A stretch of DNA of 64,000 nt, taken from the NCBI RefSeq assembly GCF_017115085.1, contig NZ_JABXKJ010000247.1, positions 1-64,000 of the forward strand. Reading direction: 5' to 3'. The translations under genes were made by a program, and so were the position numbers. The number at the start of each line of letters is the position of its first letter. The first letter of the stretch is position 1. This document shows positions 15,837 through 26,020 of the stretch, one piece after another. The notes below the pieces were generated by a model. The model was given only the letters and a program-made list of their open reading frames with translations. It had not been told where the DNA came from and ran no database searches. Source of the stretch: Nostoc sp. NMS7 (GTDB lineage: Bacteria; Cyanobacteriota; Cyanobacteriia; Cyanobacteriales; Nostocaceae).

Positions 15837-16189
15837 GTGACGACAAGACATTCACTTATAACTGCGATCGGTTGATTCAAGAACTAATAAATTCTCTCTA
15901 GGTAATTTTCTAGGAGATATCGATTCTGGTAAATAGAATGTAGAAACCCAACACCTCAAAGTCTTGTAATTGTTGGGTTTCACTCCGTTCAAACGCCACT
16001 TCACTCAAGTCGGGAAACCCGCCCACATGAGTGGCTCCCCAACCTACGCACTACGCACCTGTTTTATTTTTTTTGGAATTGGTATTAATCACGACAAGGT
16101 AGTTATTCAGAAGTGCGATGTCTAGGTTGGGCTACGCCTACGCAATATTTACGCAGTGTTTTATCCTAGAAACAAAAAGGGGCAAAAGT

Positions 16190-16480
16190 ATGCAAGCCTA
16201 CAAGCTCAATGCCACAATAGATGAATCAGGTCATTTAATTATTGACGAACCTCTAAATATTGTTCCTGGAAAGGTGGAAGTGATTATTTTGCAGCCAGTT
16301 CCATCCTTGGAAAGTTCTACAGAAACCACTACTGAGTCACAGCCAGATAAGCCGAGAAGAAAGGTTGATTGCTCAATTACAATTTTAAGAGAGTGGCTTG
16401 AAAAGACGGAACCTGCTCCTCATGATTTTGACCCAGACCAAGCCAGGTGGGAAGCTTTGAAAGAGAAACATAATCTGTGA
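16190..16480 (+). CDS. Putative antitoxin, orphan copy
   Basis: Protein of 96 residues starting MQAYKLNATIDESGHLIIDE; the ATG at 16190 follows AGGGGC. The first 36 residues are nearly identical to the antitoxin at 16528-16791, which is paired with a PIN toxin. The C-terminus also ends alike (DFDPDQARWEALKEKHNL). The middle linker differs and is longer (PSLESSTETT). There is no toxin gene directly after it, so it is either a duplicated antitoxin or part of a three-gene unit. The N-terminal fold looks like a small beta-rich DNA-binding antitoxin. Confidence 0.7.
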   Translation: MQAYKLNATIDESGHLIIDEPLNIVPGKVEVIILQPVPSLESSTETTTESQPDKPRRKVDCSITILREWLEKTEPAPHDFDPDQARWEALKEKHNL

Positions 16481-16527
16481 AATTACCCAAAATATCATTT
16501 AATTAGATGTAAAATAGGAAAACCAAT

Positions 16528-16791
16528 ATGCAAGCCTACAAATTAAACGCAACAATTGATGAATTAGGTCATTTAATTATTGATGAACCTCTAAATATTG
16601 CTCCTGGGAAAGTGGAAGTTATCATCTTACAGCCAACCGCAACGACTACCACAACTCCCCAACAACCCAAAAAACGAGAATACAAAGTCCAAGCCTTAAA
16701 AGACTTGCTTGAAAGTGCCCCACCTACACCACCAGACTTTGACCCAGACCAAGCCAAGTGGGAATATTTAAAGGAGAAGCATAACTTGTGA
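16528..16791 (+). CDS. Antitoxin of a PIN-domain (VapBC-like) module
   Basis: 87 residues, beginning MQAYKLNATIDELGHL and ending KEKHNL. The conserved N-terminal part (IIDEPLNIAPGKVEVIILQP) probably folds as the DNA-binding or dimer domain, while the tail DFDPDQAKWEYLKEKHNL is the likely toxin-contacting part. Its TGA overlaps the GTG start of the downstream toxin by four bases, the usual translational coupling of toxin-antitoxin genes. Autoregulation would be expected from upstream of one or both antitoxin copies. Confidence 0.78.
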   Translation: MQAYKLNATIDELGHLIIDEPLNIAPGKVEVIILQPTATTTTTPQQPKKREYKVQALKDLLESAPPTPPDFDPDQAKWEYLKEKHNL

Positions 16792-17207
16792 AGGTTCTGA
16801 TAGACACCAACATTATTGTTGATGTAGCACTTGACCGCGATCGTTTCTTCATAGACAGCGAACAAGTTATACGCTTTGTGGAACAGCAAGAGATTGAGGC
16901 CTATATCTCAGCATCCACCTTTAGCGATTTATATTACATCATCCGTAAGTCCAAGGGTCATATCTGGACACTGCAATTTTTACAAAGAATGGCGACACTT
17001 TGCCAAGTCGCCACAGTAGACAGTACCACAATTAATATGGCATTAACTGCTAACTTTAGAGATTTTGAAGATGCTATTCAATACAGCACTGCGGCACTCA
17101 ATCATTTAGATGTTATTATTACTCGCAACCCTAGAGATTTTCCAGTTGCTACTCCCAGAATTATCACACCTGAAGAGTTGATTCAGGAACTAACAAATAC
17201 TCCATAA
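16788..17207 (+). CDS. PIN-domain toxin (VapC-like ribonuclease)
   Basis: 139 residues, GTG start overlapping the antitoxin stop. PIN features: LIDTNIIVDVALDR with the first catalytic Asp, an acidic residue in SASTFSDLYYIIR, and DFEDAIQYSTA followed by HLDVIITRNPRDF, supplying the other metal-binding acids. PIN toxins are Mg-dependent endoribonucleases that cut tRNA or rRNA until neutralised by the partner. All expected acidic residues are present, so it should be active. Confidence 0.85.
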   Translation: MKVLIDTNIIVDVALDRDRFFIDSEQVIRFVEQQEIEAYISASTFSDLYYIIRKSKGHIWTLQFLQRMATLCQVATVDSTTINMALTANFRDFEDAIQYSTAALNHLDVIITRNPRDFPVATPRIITPEELIQELTNTP

Positions 17208-17226
17208 ATAATTAAGTCAAATATAT

Positions 17227-17664
17227 ATGAATGCCCAATTAACCCCTGTCGAAATCCAAGAACTTCAGCAACTTCTCGCAAACGACACCCCAGCGCAACA
17301 AGCACTTACTACCCTACAGCACCACAACGGGAATCTAGAAGCTAGTTTTGATGCACTCTGGCAAGAGAAAGTCGGCAAAACAGATTATAGTAGGGGCAAA
17401 AAATCTCTCTTACAACTCACCCTCGACGAAATCCGTGCGGAAATCTGTGGCGATGATGGTTTACGGGGCAAAATTAAAGAATACACTAATAACCCTGGTA
17501 GTTCTTCTCTGCTCAATAGTATCATTGGCTCACTGGTTGCCGTTGCAGCAGTACATGGAATACCGATTGATGGTGCGATCGCCACAATTGTCGTGTTATA
17601 TATTCTAAAAATTGGAATAAACGTTCTCTGCAAATACACTGAGCCAGATAGCCAGGCAGAGTAA
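17227..17664 (+). CDS. Hypothetical protein with C-terminal membrane segment
   Basis: 145 residues, 20 bp downstream of the PIN toxin and probably co-transcribed with it. The N-terminal 45 residues (LQQLLANDTPAQQALTTLQ, HNGNLEASFDALW) look like a small helical, UBA-like bundle. The C-terminal half has a hydrophobic segment (LLNSIIGSLVAVAAVHG, then GAIATIVVLYILKIGINVL), giving one or two membrane helices. I recognise no family. Its position suggests a passenger or accessory gene of the toxin-antitoxin locus. Confidence 0.55.
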   Translation: MNAQLTPVEIQELQQLLANDTPAQQALTTLQHHNGNLEASFDALWQEKVGKTDYSRGKKSLLQLTLDEIRAEICGDDGLRGKIKEYTNNPGSSSLLNSIIGSLVAVAAVHGIPIDGAIATIVVLYILKIGINVLCKYTEPDSQAE

Positions 17665-17687
17665 GGGTAAAAATAATAATATTGTAC

Positions 17688-17707
17688 AGACGCGATTAAT
17701 CGCGTCT
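17688..17707. repeat. Dispersed palindrome AGACGCGATTAATCGCGTCT
   Basis: Perfect 20-bp palindrome between two convergent genes, preceded by TGTACAG. Same family as 12529 and 32498. It could serve as a shared terminator hairpin. Confidence 0.6.
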
Positions 17708-17720
17708 CTCTTACCTCCCC

Positions 17721-18359
17721 TCACGTTCCTGGTAAATTTCGCAAATGCTCATCCAAATGAGTCCGGTCTGCCAAAACCTTTAACAGCGGCCCATGTGAGG
17801 TAAATTCTACAATACTGACCGAAGCAACAGGGCATCCCAAACGAAAACGGAAGCGTCCCACATCAATCCCCAGTAAACTAGACAGAATAATTCTGATAGT
17901 TGCCTTGTGGGAAACCACTAACACATTGCCACTAGTGTAATTTTGCTTGATTTCTTCAATTACTTGCAAGGCACGAGAGGCAATTCTAACAGCCATTTCT
18001 CCACCAGATGGAGCATTCCAAGCCGGATCTGCTGACCAGCGAATATAATCATCGTGATATTCACGGCTAATTACTTCTGGGCTTTTTCCTTCCCACTCGC
18101 CATAATTGATTTCCTTCAAACCATCTCTGAGTTGTGGTTCTATCCCTACAGATGCAGATAAAGGTTTTGCTGTCAATACAGTTCGTCGCATTGGACTACA
18201 AAATATTGCTGTCCAAGGAATAGAACTATATGCGTCAGCAAACGCCTTTGCCATCTCCAAGCCTTCTGGGGTAAGTTCTGAGTCTATTGAACCGCAAAAG
18301 GCATTGTTGCGACTATATTCTGTCTGTCCGTGACGGAGGAAATAAATAGTTAGGTTCAC
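17721..18359 (-). CDS. Histidine phosphatase (phosphoglycerate mutase-like)
   Basis: Cytosolic phosphatase of the dPGM/acid-phosphatase superfamily, 212 residues. FLRHGQTEYSRN contains the catalytic RHG triad, CSPMRRTVLTA the second Arg, EINYGEWEGK the acid catalyst Glu, and VVSHKATIRI the second His. The length agrees with CobC/GpmB-like phosphatases. The natural substrate cannot be predicted. It is transcribed alone, convergent with the TA-associated gene. Confidence 0.87.
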   Translation of the reverse strand: MNLTIYFLRHGQTEYSRNNAFCGSIDSELTPEGLEMAKAFADAYSSIPWTAIFCSPMRRTVLTAKPLSASVGIEPQLRDGLKEINYGEWEGKSPEVISREYHDDYIRWSADPAWNAPSGGEMAVRIASRALQVIEEIKQNYTSGNVLVVSHKATIRIILSSLLGIDVGRFRFRLGCPVASVSIVEFTSHGPLLKVLADRTHLDEHLRNLPGT

Positions 18360-19031
18360 CGTATACTCTCATCGATTTTGAATTTCAAAGCGCTAATAAT
18401 CAGATGTAATTGAAGATAATTAATGCCCGTGCTATAGTACTATAATTTGATGAAATTTTAAATAATTTTCAGATCAAACAAAATTGCGTCACCCATAGCG
18501 AGTCTTCCCTGTGACACCCTGTTTGCGTCCCTTGCGTCACCGCCTGTCATAACTATCGCTATTCAAAGAACAGGCATTAGTGGAACGCCAGATATTATAA
18601 CTTTTCCTAATCAAATGAGTTCATCATAGCCCCCTCCTCGCTTGCTCTTAGGGGGTTGCGGGTGAGGGTTCTCGTAACTTACAAGGGCTGAGAACCGCTA
18701 TAAACCAATTTTCAGTGCGATCGCCTTTTCTAATCCTGACTCCATTTGGCTCTTAGGAATCCGATCTGGATGTAAAGTTTTAAAATGTGAATTTAATAAT
18801 AGAGTTGAATTATCTTAATAACTTTTTTAAAATTATGTAAAATGTAGAGACGTAATTAATTACGTCTCTACATAAATCCTGACAATCAAGCGATATACTA
18901 TTCTCTTCTCTACTTCTTGCTCAGAGAATCTGAAAAGAGTCTAGCTTTAGTCTCGAACAACTCATATTTTTTTTCAAAGCTGAGATATATCCCATATATC
19001 CCTACAGTTTCTGCAAAAAAATTATGAATTG
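18360..19031. other. Intergenic region, 670 bp, one palindrome
   Basis: No gene seen. At 18845-18870 there is a palindrome TAGAGACGTAATTA / TAATTACGTCTCTA, an AT-rich relative of the GACGCGATTAATCGCGTC family. The remainder contains phrases such as CCCCCTCCTCGC common in intergenic Nostoc DNA. No RNA gene recognised. Confidence 0.5.
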
Positions 19032-19214
19032 TTAGTCAATGCTTTTCTTCACATTATCTTTCACGTCTTCAATACCGTGACTTACTTCGCTTTCAGCTTG
19101 CTTTGCTTTACCTTTCGCTTTATCTTCTGGATCTCCAGTGATATTTCCTAATGCTTCTTGGGCTTTACCTTCAACATTTTTAGCAGTTGCTTTGGCGCGA
19201 TCTTCTATACTCAT
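19032..19214 (-). CDS. CsbD family stress protein
   Basis: Small hydrophilic protein of 60 residues: DRAKATAKNVEGKAQEALG, NITGDPEDKAKGKAKQAESE. This is the CsbD pattern (charged, Ala/Lys-rich, intrinsically disordered). Homologs are induced by general, salt or osmotic stress; molecular function is unknown. The start ATG at 19214 is preceded by CAGGAGT, a good ribosome-binding site. Confidence 0.92.
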   Translation of the reverse strand: MSIEDRAKATAKNVEGKAQEALGNITGDPEDKAKGKAKQAESEVSHGIEDVKDNVKKSID

Positions 19215-19506
19215 TTTGGTACTCCTGATTTTCTGGTAAGTTCATTTCAAAGCTCTAAACTCACTTTGAAATCCTTTGTTATCACCTTTACACAGTAGCT
19301 TAAGGTTTTTGCCCAAGCCTTCCACCACAAGGCAGATTAAATAATTCGGAATTCGGAATTCGGAATTCCGAATTAAGAAAGGTAGTTGTAATCAGCGTTC
19401 TGGCTGTTGGGTGAATGTAAATTAAAGCCAGGACAGCTTAGTTGTCTATGCTAAAAGACATAGAATAATTGCAAATATCGTCATCTCTAGTTTTGACTCT
19501 TGAGCT
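19215..19506. other. Intergenic with GAATTCGGAATTC repeat
   Basis: Promoter region of csbD. At 19341-19374 the 8-mer AATTCGGA is repeated about four times and ends in its own inverse (CCGAATT), giving a short palindromic repeat. Nothing else is recognised. Confidence 0.5.
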
Positions 19507-19537
19507 AAAAAAACCAGTTCCGTATAGAAACTGGGTT
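19507..19537 (-). terminator. Rho-independent terminator of the GIRPIG-repeat gene
   Basis: Read on the minus strand, the stem CCCAGTTT..GGAACTGG is followed directly by a run of seven T. It sits about 28 bp after the stop of the gene at 19565-20029. Confidence 0.72.
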
Positions 19538-19564
19538 AATAAAGTTATAAGGATATTGTTTTAT

Positions 19565-20029
19565 CTAATCTAAAAAACCCATCAGGCTTTCAGAATTGTC
19601 AACCTCATTTGCTGCTATTGGACGATTACCAAATGTTGAATAGCTTTCAGAAATTACCAATGAACTTGAGCCAATTGGACGAATCCCAGAGAGATTTATA
19701 CTTTCAACGACTTCAAATGTATTAGCACCAATTGGACGAATACCCATTGCGTTATAAGTTTCAACGACTTCTAACGTACTGGTGCTAACCGGACGTACCC
19801 CAGCAATTGAGAGGTGTTCAGCAACTTCTAAGTCGCTAGCGCCTATGGGACGAATTCCAGAAATGGCGAGTGTTCCAGAAGCTCCAACTGGCAGTTCATT
19901 AACTTCATCGACTTTATCAGCATTCAAGCTCTGGTCTTTTTGATTTTCAACTTCCTCTGTAGTTTCCCCTTGAGACTTGGCAGACTTTTGCCGAGAACTG
20001 GTTTCTTTGCCAGTGCTGCTAATAGTCAT
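19565..20029 (-). CDS. GIRPIG-repeat protein, unknown function
   Basis: 154 residues. The first 50 are hydrophilic and Lys/Glu/Gln-rich (TSSRQKSAKSQGETTEEVE). From residue about 52 there are five tandem units of 19-20 residues built on G(I/V)RPI(G)A/S-S-x-L-E-V-x-E; examples are SGIRPIGASDLEVAEHLS and AMGIRPIGANTFEVVESIN. The last unit is degenerate (FGNRPIAANEVD). No signal peptide or membrane segment. The regular short units suggest a beta-solenoid or a multivalent binding surface. I do not know a characterised family; a strong terminator follows. Confidence 0.7.
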   Translation of the reverse strand: MTISSTGKETSSRQKSAKSQGETTEEVENQKDQSLNADKVDEVNELPVGASGTLAISGIRPIGASDLEVAEHLSIAGVRPVSTSTLEVVETYNAMGIRPIGANTFEVVESINLSGIRPIGSSSLVISESYSTFGNRPIAANEVDNSESLMGFLD

Positions 20030-20282
20030 AAACGAATACCTCTGATTTGTTAATTGAATTTTACAATAATTAAGGAAAGATGAAATTTTTTTCCATATAC
20101 CTTAGAGTTTAACCTTAAAAAACCTCATATAGATATAAGAATCTTTAAATCTGATACATAAGTAAATTTAAATTAATAATTTTTGTAAAAAGTTATTACT
20201 ATTTATTTGGTCTGATCAGCCAGCTACAATGGATACAGGGCGAAATCGTCACCATGAGATCGGGTATTTCCAGCAAAACTGT

Positions 20283-22280
<1,998 letters not shown>

Positions 22281-22383
22281 CGTGAATCTTATGCTCACCA
22301 GTATTCACCTAATTAGTGTTCAACTTGCTAGCAAGAAGCGATAATAGATAAGATACCATTTACGTTTTAAAAGTGTGGTAGCC

Positions 22384-22614
22384 ATGACTGAGTTACTTGA
22401 GCGTGCGATCGCCCAACTGAAAACTCTACCTGTTGATGAGCAGGATGCGATCGCTGCTCGTCTCCTTGCCGAAATGGAGGATGAGCGAGCATGGAAGGCT
22501 CAGTTTGAATCTACAACAGATGCTCAGTGGGATCGTCTAGGTGATATGGTACGGCAGGAAATTGCTGCTGGCGACATCACTCCTCTAGCTGATGTTTTTC
22601 CCTCTGAGCAATGA
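22384..22614 (+). CDS. Antitoxin of a RelE-type module
   Basis: About 76 residues from the ATG at 22384 (a GTG at 22375 is an alternative). MTELLERAIAQLKTLPVDEQDAIAARLLAEMEDE is the helical N-terminus often seen in cyanobacterial RelB/DUF2281-like antitoxins; the acidic C-terminus (ITPLADVFPSEQ) would wrap the toxin. The stop overlaps the toxin ATG by four bases (ATGA). Confidence 0.72.
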   Translation: MTELLERAIAQLKTLPVDEQDAIAARLLAEMEDERAWKAQFESTTDAQWDRLGDMVRQEIAAGDITPLADVFPSEQ

Positions 22615-22880
22615 AATCAAGTGTTACGAAGGTATTTCGCAAGAAACTTGATGGGCTGACTGCATCAGTTCAAGAGCAAGCTGCCAAAGCCTATGCTCTT
22701 TGGCGTTTAGACCCTTACCACAATATTCTTCAATTCAAACGAGTTAGCCAGCGCCAACCAATCTATTCGGCTCGTATTAGTTTAGACTACCGCGTTCTTG
22801 GCTTGTTGCAGGATGATCACATTTACTGGTTCTGGATTGGCGGACATGCAGAGTATGACGAGTTGCTTCAGAGGTTGTAA
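22611..22880 (+). CDS. RelE/ParE-superfamily toxin
   Basis: 89 residues with the family layout: KVFRKKLDGLTASVQEQAAKAYALWRLDP, then ISLDYRVLGLLQDDHIYWFWIGGHAEYDELL. The segment Y(R/V)LG-x-Ile-x(5)-W-x-GGHxxYD is typical of the cyanobacterial subgroup of small RelE-like toxins, which cleave mRNA at the ribosome or poison gyrase. Basic and aromatic residues near the C-terminus (R, W, H, Y) are kept. Coupled to the preceding antitoxin. Confidence 0.8.
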   Translation: MKSSVTKVFRKKLDGLTASVQEQAAKAYALWRLDPYHNILQFKRVSQRQPIYSARISLDYRVLGLLQDDHIYWFWIGGHAEYDELLQRL

Positions 22881-22913
22881 CGCCAGCAGCCTAACTCGTT
22901 AGCTTCTCCATGC

Positions 22914-22942
22914 GCGTAGGCGTAGCCCCTCGTAGACATCGC
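22914..22942. repeat. Dispersed 29-bp repeat (GCGTAGGCGTAGCCC type)
   Basis: Reads GCGTAGGCGTAGCCCCTCG then TAGACATCGC. The same sequence with one or two changes occurs at 57559-57587, and its reverse complement is embedded in the miaA gene at 49911-49939. Confidence 0.75.
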
Positions 22943-23132
22943 TATTCGGGAATTATTGCGTAAAGTCTAGGAGGCATCGCATTAAGCATTTGCGCGATAA
23001 AATACTAAAGTATTAGTGCTTAGTCAGAGTAGCAATTCGGTAGATGTAGAAATAGCGATCGCCCATTTATACCGACAAGTGCAGTTTGAAACCGAAGCCA
23101 CCGAAAATTGACATGATAGATAGTCAATACCA

Positions 23133-23225
23133 GTGAGCGATCGCAATCAACCACCTGATGTACACGTTGAGCGCGACAAGGACGAAGCCAAAACTTGGCT
23201 TGAACCATATCTGACTCCAAAGTAA
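23133..23225 (+). pseudogene. DUF4160-like remnant
   Basis: A 30-codon stretch reads NQPPDVHVERDKDEAKTWLE and stops. It resembles the core of DUF4160 proteins (EPPHVHVE..., AKFWL), which are about 75-100 residues. The N-terminal part and the rest of the C-terminus are missing. It is probably a decayed gene fragment in repeat-rich DNA; identification is tentative. Confidence 0.35.
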
Positions 23226-23282
23226 TAGAGGGTTTAGCTAAAAAAGGTAGATTCAAACTGATACAATCCCCGAATCAAAGTC

Positions 23283-23403
23283 TCTCGTTCCCATCAAGAG
23301 TATGGGAATGGCTGATTAGAGGCTGCTGCCTCCAGTTAAATATTGAGTCAGAATTGAGTCAGAGACTCAATGAATGCATTCCCATACTCCGTATGGGAAC
23401 GAG
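23283..23403. mobile_element. CTCGTTCCC inverted-repeat element (121 bp)
   Basis: Bounded by perfect 11-bp inverted repeats CTCGTTCCCAT / ATGGGAACGAG. It has an internal pair of GAGGC / GCCTC and repeated GAGTCAGA motifs. Copies with the same bounds occur at 52876-52990 and, one-sided, at 42286-42354. No coding capacity: a MITE- or REP-like family. Confidence 0.68.
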
Positions 23404-23415
23404 GAAAATAGTGTC

Positions 23416-23889
23416 TTACTCTAGCTCATACATCTGCTTATGTTTGGCTAAAAGCTCTTGATATTTCTCATTTGTCTTTGCTTGTACCCACTTGGCTTTA
23501 AATATTGCTGCTGATTCCGCTTTAACTGAATCTACTTCATAGGGAAGAACCTCTTTTTTAGAGCTTGAAGTTTCCGAATTTTGTTTATATTTTCTGCCGC
23601 TTTTATGATTAGCGTAACGGCGAGAGCGAGTATAACCCATTTGGATAAACTTTCGTGCCATATCCGCGCCGACAAAATCATCTTGTTCTAGATATACAAG
23701 AAAAAGCTCGTAAATTTTCTCACTCGACTCTCTAGCAATATCAGGAGTTTTGAACCGCCAATAGGGAAGAATTTCTGATTTGTATGGTTCTACCAAAAGT
23801 ACACCCTGCTCACCCTTGCCAACACGATAGAGTTCAGGATGTTGGCGAAAATCGATATTTTTAAAGTCTAAAGAATAATCAAATAACAT
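23416..23889 (-). CDS. DUF4385 domain-containing protein
   Basis: 157 residues. FDYSLDFKNIDFRQHPELYRVGKGEQGVLLVEPYKSEILPYWRFKTPD is the family signature, followed by FVGADMARKFIQMGYTRSRRYANHKSGRKY. DUF4385 proteins are widespread in bacteria and phages and have no established function; the two basic clusters suggest nucleic-acid contact. Complete length. It is convergent with the CTCGTTCCC element and divergent from the VOC gene. Confidence 0.88.
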   Translation of the reverse strand: MLFDYSLDFKNIDFRQHPELYRVGKGEQGVLLVEPYKSEILPYWRFKTPDIARESSEKIYELFLVYLEQDDFVGADMARKFIQMGYTRSRRYANHKSGRKYKQNSETSSSKKEVLPYEVDSVKAESAAIFKAKWVQAKTNEKYQELLAKHKQMYELE

Positions 23890-23965
23890 GATAGATTTTT
23901 ATTATGAATAATAAACTTTAAGAAAAAAGTCAACTTCTATCCTAGTAAAGAGATTTTGTTCTACT

Positions 23966-24433
23966 ATGCTATCTAGCACCCAATCTGTAAACAGTGTCCT
24001 TGCGCCAGGAAATCTGCGTAAAGTGCATCACATTGCCCTTAACGTCCGGGATATGCAAGCTTCCCGCTACTTTTATGGCACAATTCTGGGTTTGCATGAA
24101 CTCATCGGCGACGAAGTACCCGCAACCCTGGTGGAACTTGTCGCATCTGGGAAAGTAGCCAACTTCATTACCCCGGATGGGACAATTTTGGATTTATTTG
24201 GGGAACCAGAATTATCACCACCAAATCCAGATCCAGAAAAGACTTTCACTAGAGCGTACCATCTAGCCTTTGACATCGATCCGCAGTTATTCGATCGCGC
24301 GGTGACAGTGATCAGAGAAAATAAAATAGCGATCGCACATGGCCCTGTCACTCGTCCTACTGGTAGAGGGGTGTATTTTTACGATCCAGATGGCTTTATG
24401 ATTGAAATTCGTTGCGATCCAGAAGCTAGTTAA
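23966..24433 (+). CDS. VOC family protein (glyoxalase/dioxygenase superfamily)
   Basis: 155 residues with one vicinal-oxygen-chelate fold of two beta-alpha-beta-beta-beta modules. VHHIALNVRDMQASRYFYGTILGL begins module one with a metal-binding His; YHLAFDIDPQLF begins module two with the second His; MIEIRCDPEAS at the end supplies the Glu. The substrate is unknown; relatives include glyoxalase I, bleomycin-resistance proteins and ring-cleavage dioxygenases. The metal ligands appear intact. Confidence 0.85.
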   Translation: MLSSTQSVNSVLAPGNLRKVHHIALNVRDMQASRYFYGTILGLHELIGDEVPATLVELVASGKVANFITPDGTILDLFGEPELSPPNPDPEKTFTRAYHLAFDIDPQLFDRAVTVIRENKIAIAHGPVTRPTGRGVYFYDPDGFMIEIRCDPEAS

Positions 24434-24476
24434 CTTAGGGGCGATCGCCAAACTATCTCCTATAAGCACTAAACTC

Positions 24477-24761
24477 ATGCAAATATTTCAAGTAATCGAA
24501 GATGCGATCGCAAAACCGCCAATTCCACACGAACCATACAAGCAATCATTGAAAGCTTGGGCAATGTATTGTTTGCGAGACAAAGGTTTTAAAGTCGTTT
24601 ATGCCCAAAAAGCCGACTTTGCTATTGAAACTAAAGGCGCAGAAAAGCTGTATTTTAAAGTTTCAAATAGCCCCAATGATTTAGATAATTCTCTTAGCTG
24701 GATAGTTTGGGATAGTGCAACCAAAAGCGCCAGTCTTGTAATTCGTAATGACGCTCAATGA
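24477..24761 (+). CDS. Hypothetical protein, VOC neighbour
   Basis: 94 residues from the ATG at 24477 (the longer frame from 24402 overlaps the VOC gene). It contains KAWAMYCLRDKGFKVVYAQKADFAIETKGAEKLYFKVS. The spacing of Asp and Lys after GFKV recalls a small PD-(D/E)xK-like or restriction-type fold, but this is only a visual resemblance. It is probably co-transcribed with the VOC gene 43 bp upstream. I recognise no family. Confidence 0.5.
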   Translation: MQIFQVIEDAIAKPPIPHEPYKQSLKAWAMYCLRDKGFKVVYAQKADFAIETKGAEKLYFKVSNSPNDLDNSLSWIVWDSATKSASLVIRNDAQ

Positions 24762-24790
24762 CTCGCTAACGTCATGACGAATTAATTTGA

Positions 24791-24988
24791 CTATCTTTCT
24801 TCCCCAGATAACTGCTGCACAAATATTTGATGTTCTGGTGAATTTAATCCCAACTGCAACATAGCCAATACTTGCTGCATATTGCCAGCAAGTAAATCTG
24901 ACATTGACAACCACAAACCAGGAAATACTTGACTTTTGATAATTCCATCTGCGTCCACTTCTAAAGACACATATTCTCCTTCTTGCAA
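24791..24988 (-). pseudogene. Uma2 (DUF820) family nuclease, C-terminal remnant
   Basis: Reads EYVSLEVDADGIIKSQVFPGLWLSMSDLLAGNMQQVLAMLQLGL, the C-terminal portion typical of Uma2-family PD-(D/E)xK proteins. The catalytic core, which lies N-terminal, is missing because similarity ends near 25000. About two-thirds of the protein (normally about 190-230 residues) is lost. It converges on the 94-residue gene. Another Uma2 tail is at 50311-50465. Confidence 0.68.
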
Positions 24989-25252
24989 TGATTTTCCGCT
25001 CTGGCAAGAAGTCTTACTTTATTATGGCTTAGTACGGTTTTGCATAAGTTCGTAGCTTTTTTAAACGCAGAGGTAGACGCGTTCGCGGAGCGTCTCGTAG
25101 AGAAGCGGCTTGCCGTTCGCGTAGCGTCTCCGAAGGAGAAGGCTACGCAAAGTAAAGCGCAGAGGTACGCAAAGTTTGAGCGCTAGATTCGTTATGAATT
25201 AATAAAATTCTGTACTTAGTGCATATTTTTCTACAGATGTGCTGCCTAAGCC

Positions 25253-26014
25253 TCATTTTGTTAATAAATCGCTAGAATCAAGTTTCTCAAACACCATTAA
25301 ATTCTGTTGAGGTAACAAGTTTTTGGTTTCACGCCAGACTAAACCAACCGCTTGCATTTCTTTGCGGACTTGCTTTTGAGTCATCTTGTGTAGACCTTTA
25401 ATCATGATAAAGGGATTTTCGCCTCGGTACTCAACTAAAACCACTCGACCACTAGGTTTGAGTGCTTTGACAATTCCTTGCATCACTTCTTGGGGATACT
25501 CAAGTTCATGATAAGCATCTACCATCAACGCCAAATCGATACTTTTAGATGGTAAGTTGGGGTTAGTAAGGGTGGCTAAAATCGGCTCAACATTGGTAAT
25601 ATTTTTCTCTTTTTTGAACAACTCAATAATTTCCAACATTTCTGGCTGAACATCTACAGCCAAAACCTTACCTGCTGTTAATAGTGGCGCGATGCGAAAG
25701 CTCAAATAACCTGTACCAGCGCCAATATCCGCCACCACATTGTTAGGTTTCAAGTTGAGGACGTTGACTATCTTACTTGGCTGTTCCTCTCCTTCTCGGC
25801 TAGGACGTTCTAGCCAGCCAGCGCCCGTATATCCCATAACTTTGGCAATTTCTCGCCCCATGTAATATTTGCCAATACCATCTGGATTATGGATTATCCG
25901 TTGTTCGTAAACAGTGGTGGATGAAGACGCGGCTTGTGCTGTCAAGGTTGGGTTCAGCAGCGAGCAACTCAATATCACAACAAGAGTTACTATAAAGTGG
26001 AGAAAATTTGACAT
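25253..26014 (-). CDS. Exported class I SAM-dependent methyltransferase
   Basis: 253 residues from the ATG at 26014. The N-terminus is a signal peptide or anchor (MSNFLHFIVTLVVILSCSLL... TAQA), followed by the Rossmann methyltransferase: VVADIGAGTGYLSFRIA (motif I), VLAVDVQPEML, and LALMVDAYHELEYP. Homologs lacking the signal act on small molecules; a periplasmic SAM-dependent enzyme is unusual because SAM is cytoplasmic, so membrane anchoring with a cytoplasmic domain is possible. Its start lies only 6 bp from that of the divergent methyltransferase at 26021. Confidence 0.8.
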   Translation of the reverse strand: MSNFLHFIVTLVVILSCSLLNPTLTAQAASSSTTVYEQRIIHNPDGIGKYYMGREIAKVMGYTGAGWLERPSREGEEQPSKIVNVLNLKPNNVVADIGAGTGYLSFRIAPLLTAGKVLAVDVQPEMLEIIELFKKEKNITNVEPILATLTNPNLPSKSIDLALMVDAYHELEYPQEVMQGIVKALKPSGRVVLVEYRGENPFIMIKGLHKMTQKQVRKEMQAVGLVWRETKNLLPQQNLMVFEKLDSSDLLTK

Positions 26015-26020
26015 TTGGTT

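Noticed and set aside
15663-15875. Protein of LRLNVVT-type heptapeptide repeats
   Set aside because: Frames are open on both strands only because the 21-bp unit is a multiple of three and lacks stops; no ribosome-binding site or conserved domain supports translation.
23020-23256. 78-residue minus-strand protein
   Set aside because: Runs opposite to the DUF4160-like remnant and through repeats; weak resemblance only to the complementary sequence.
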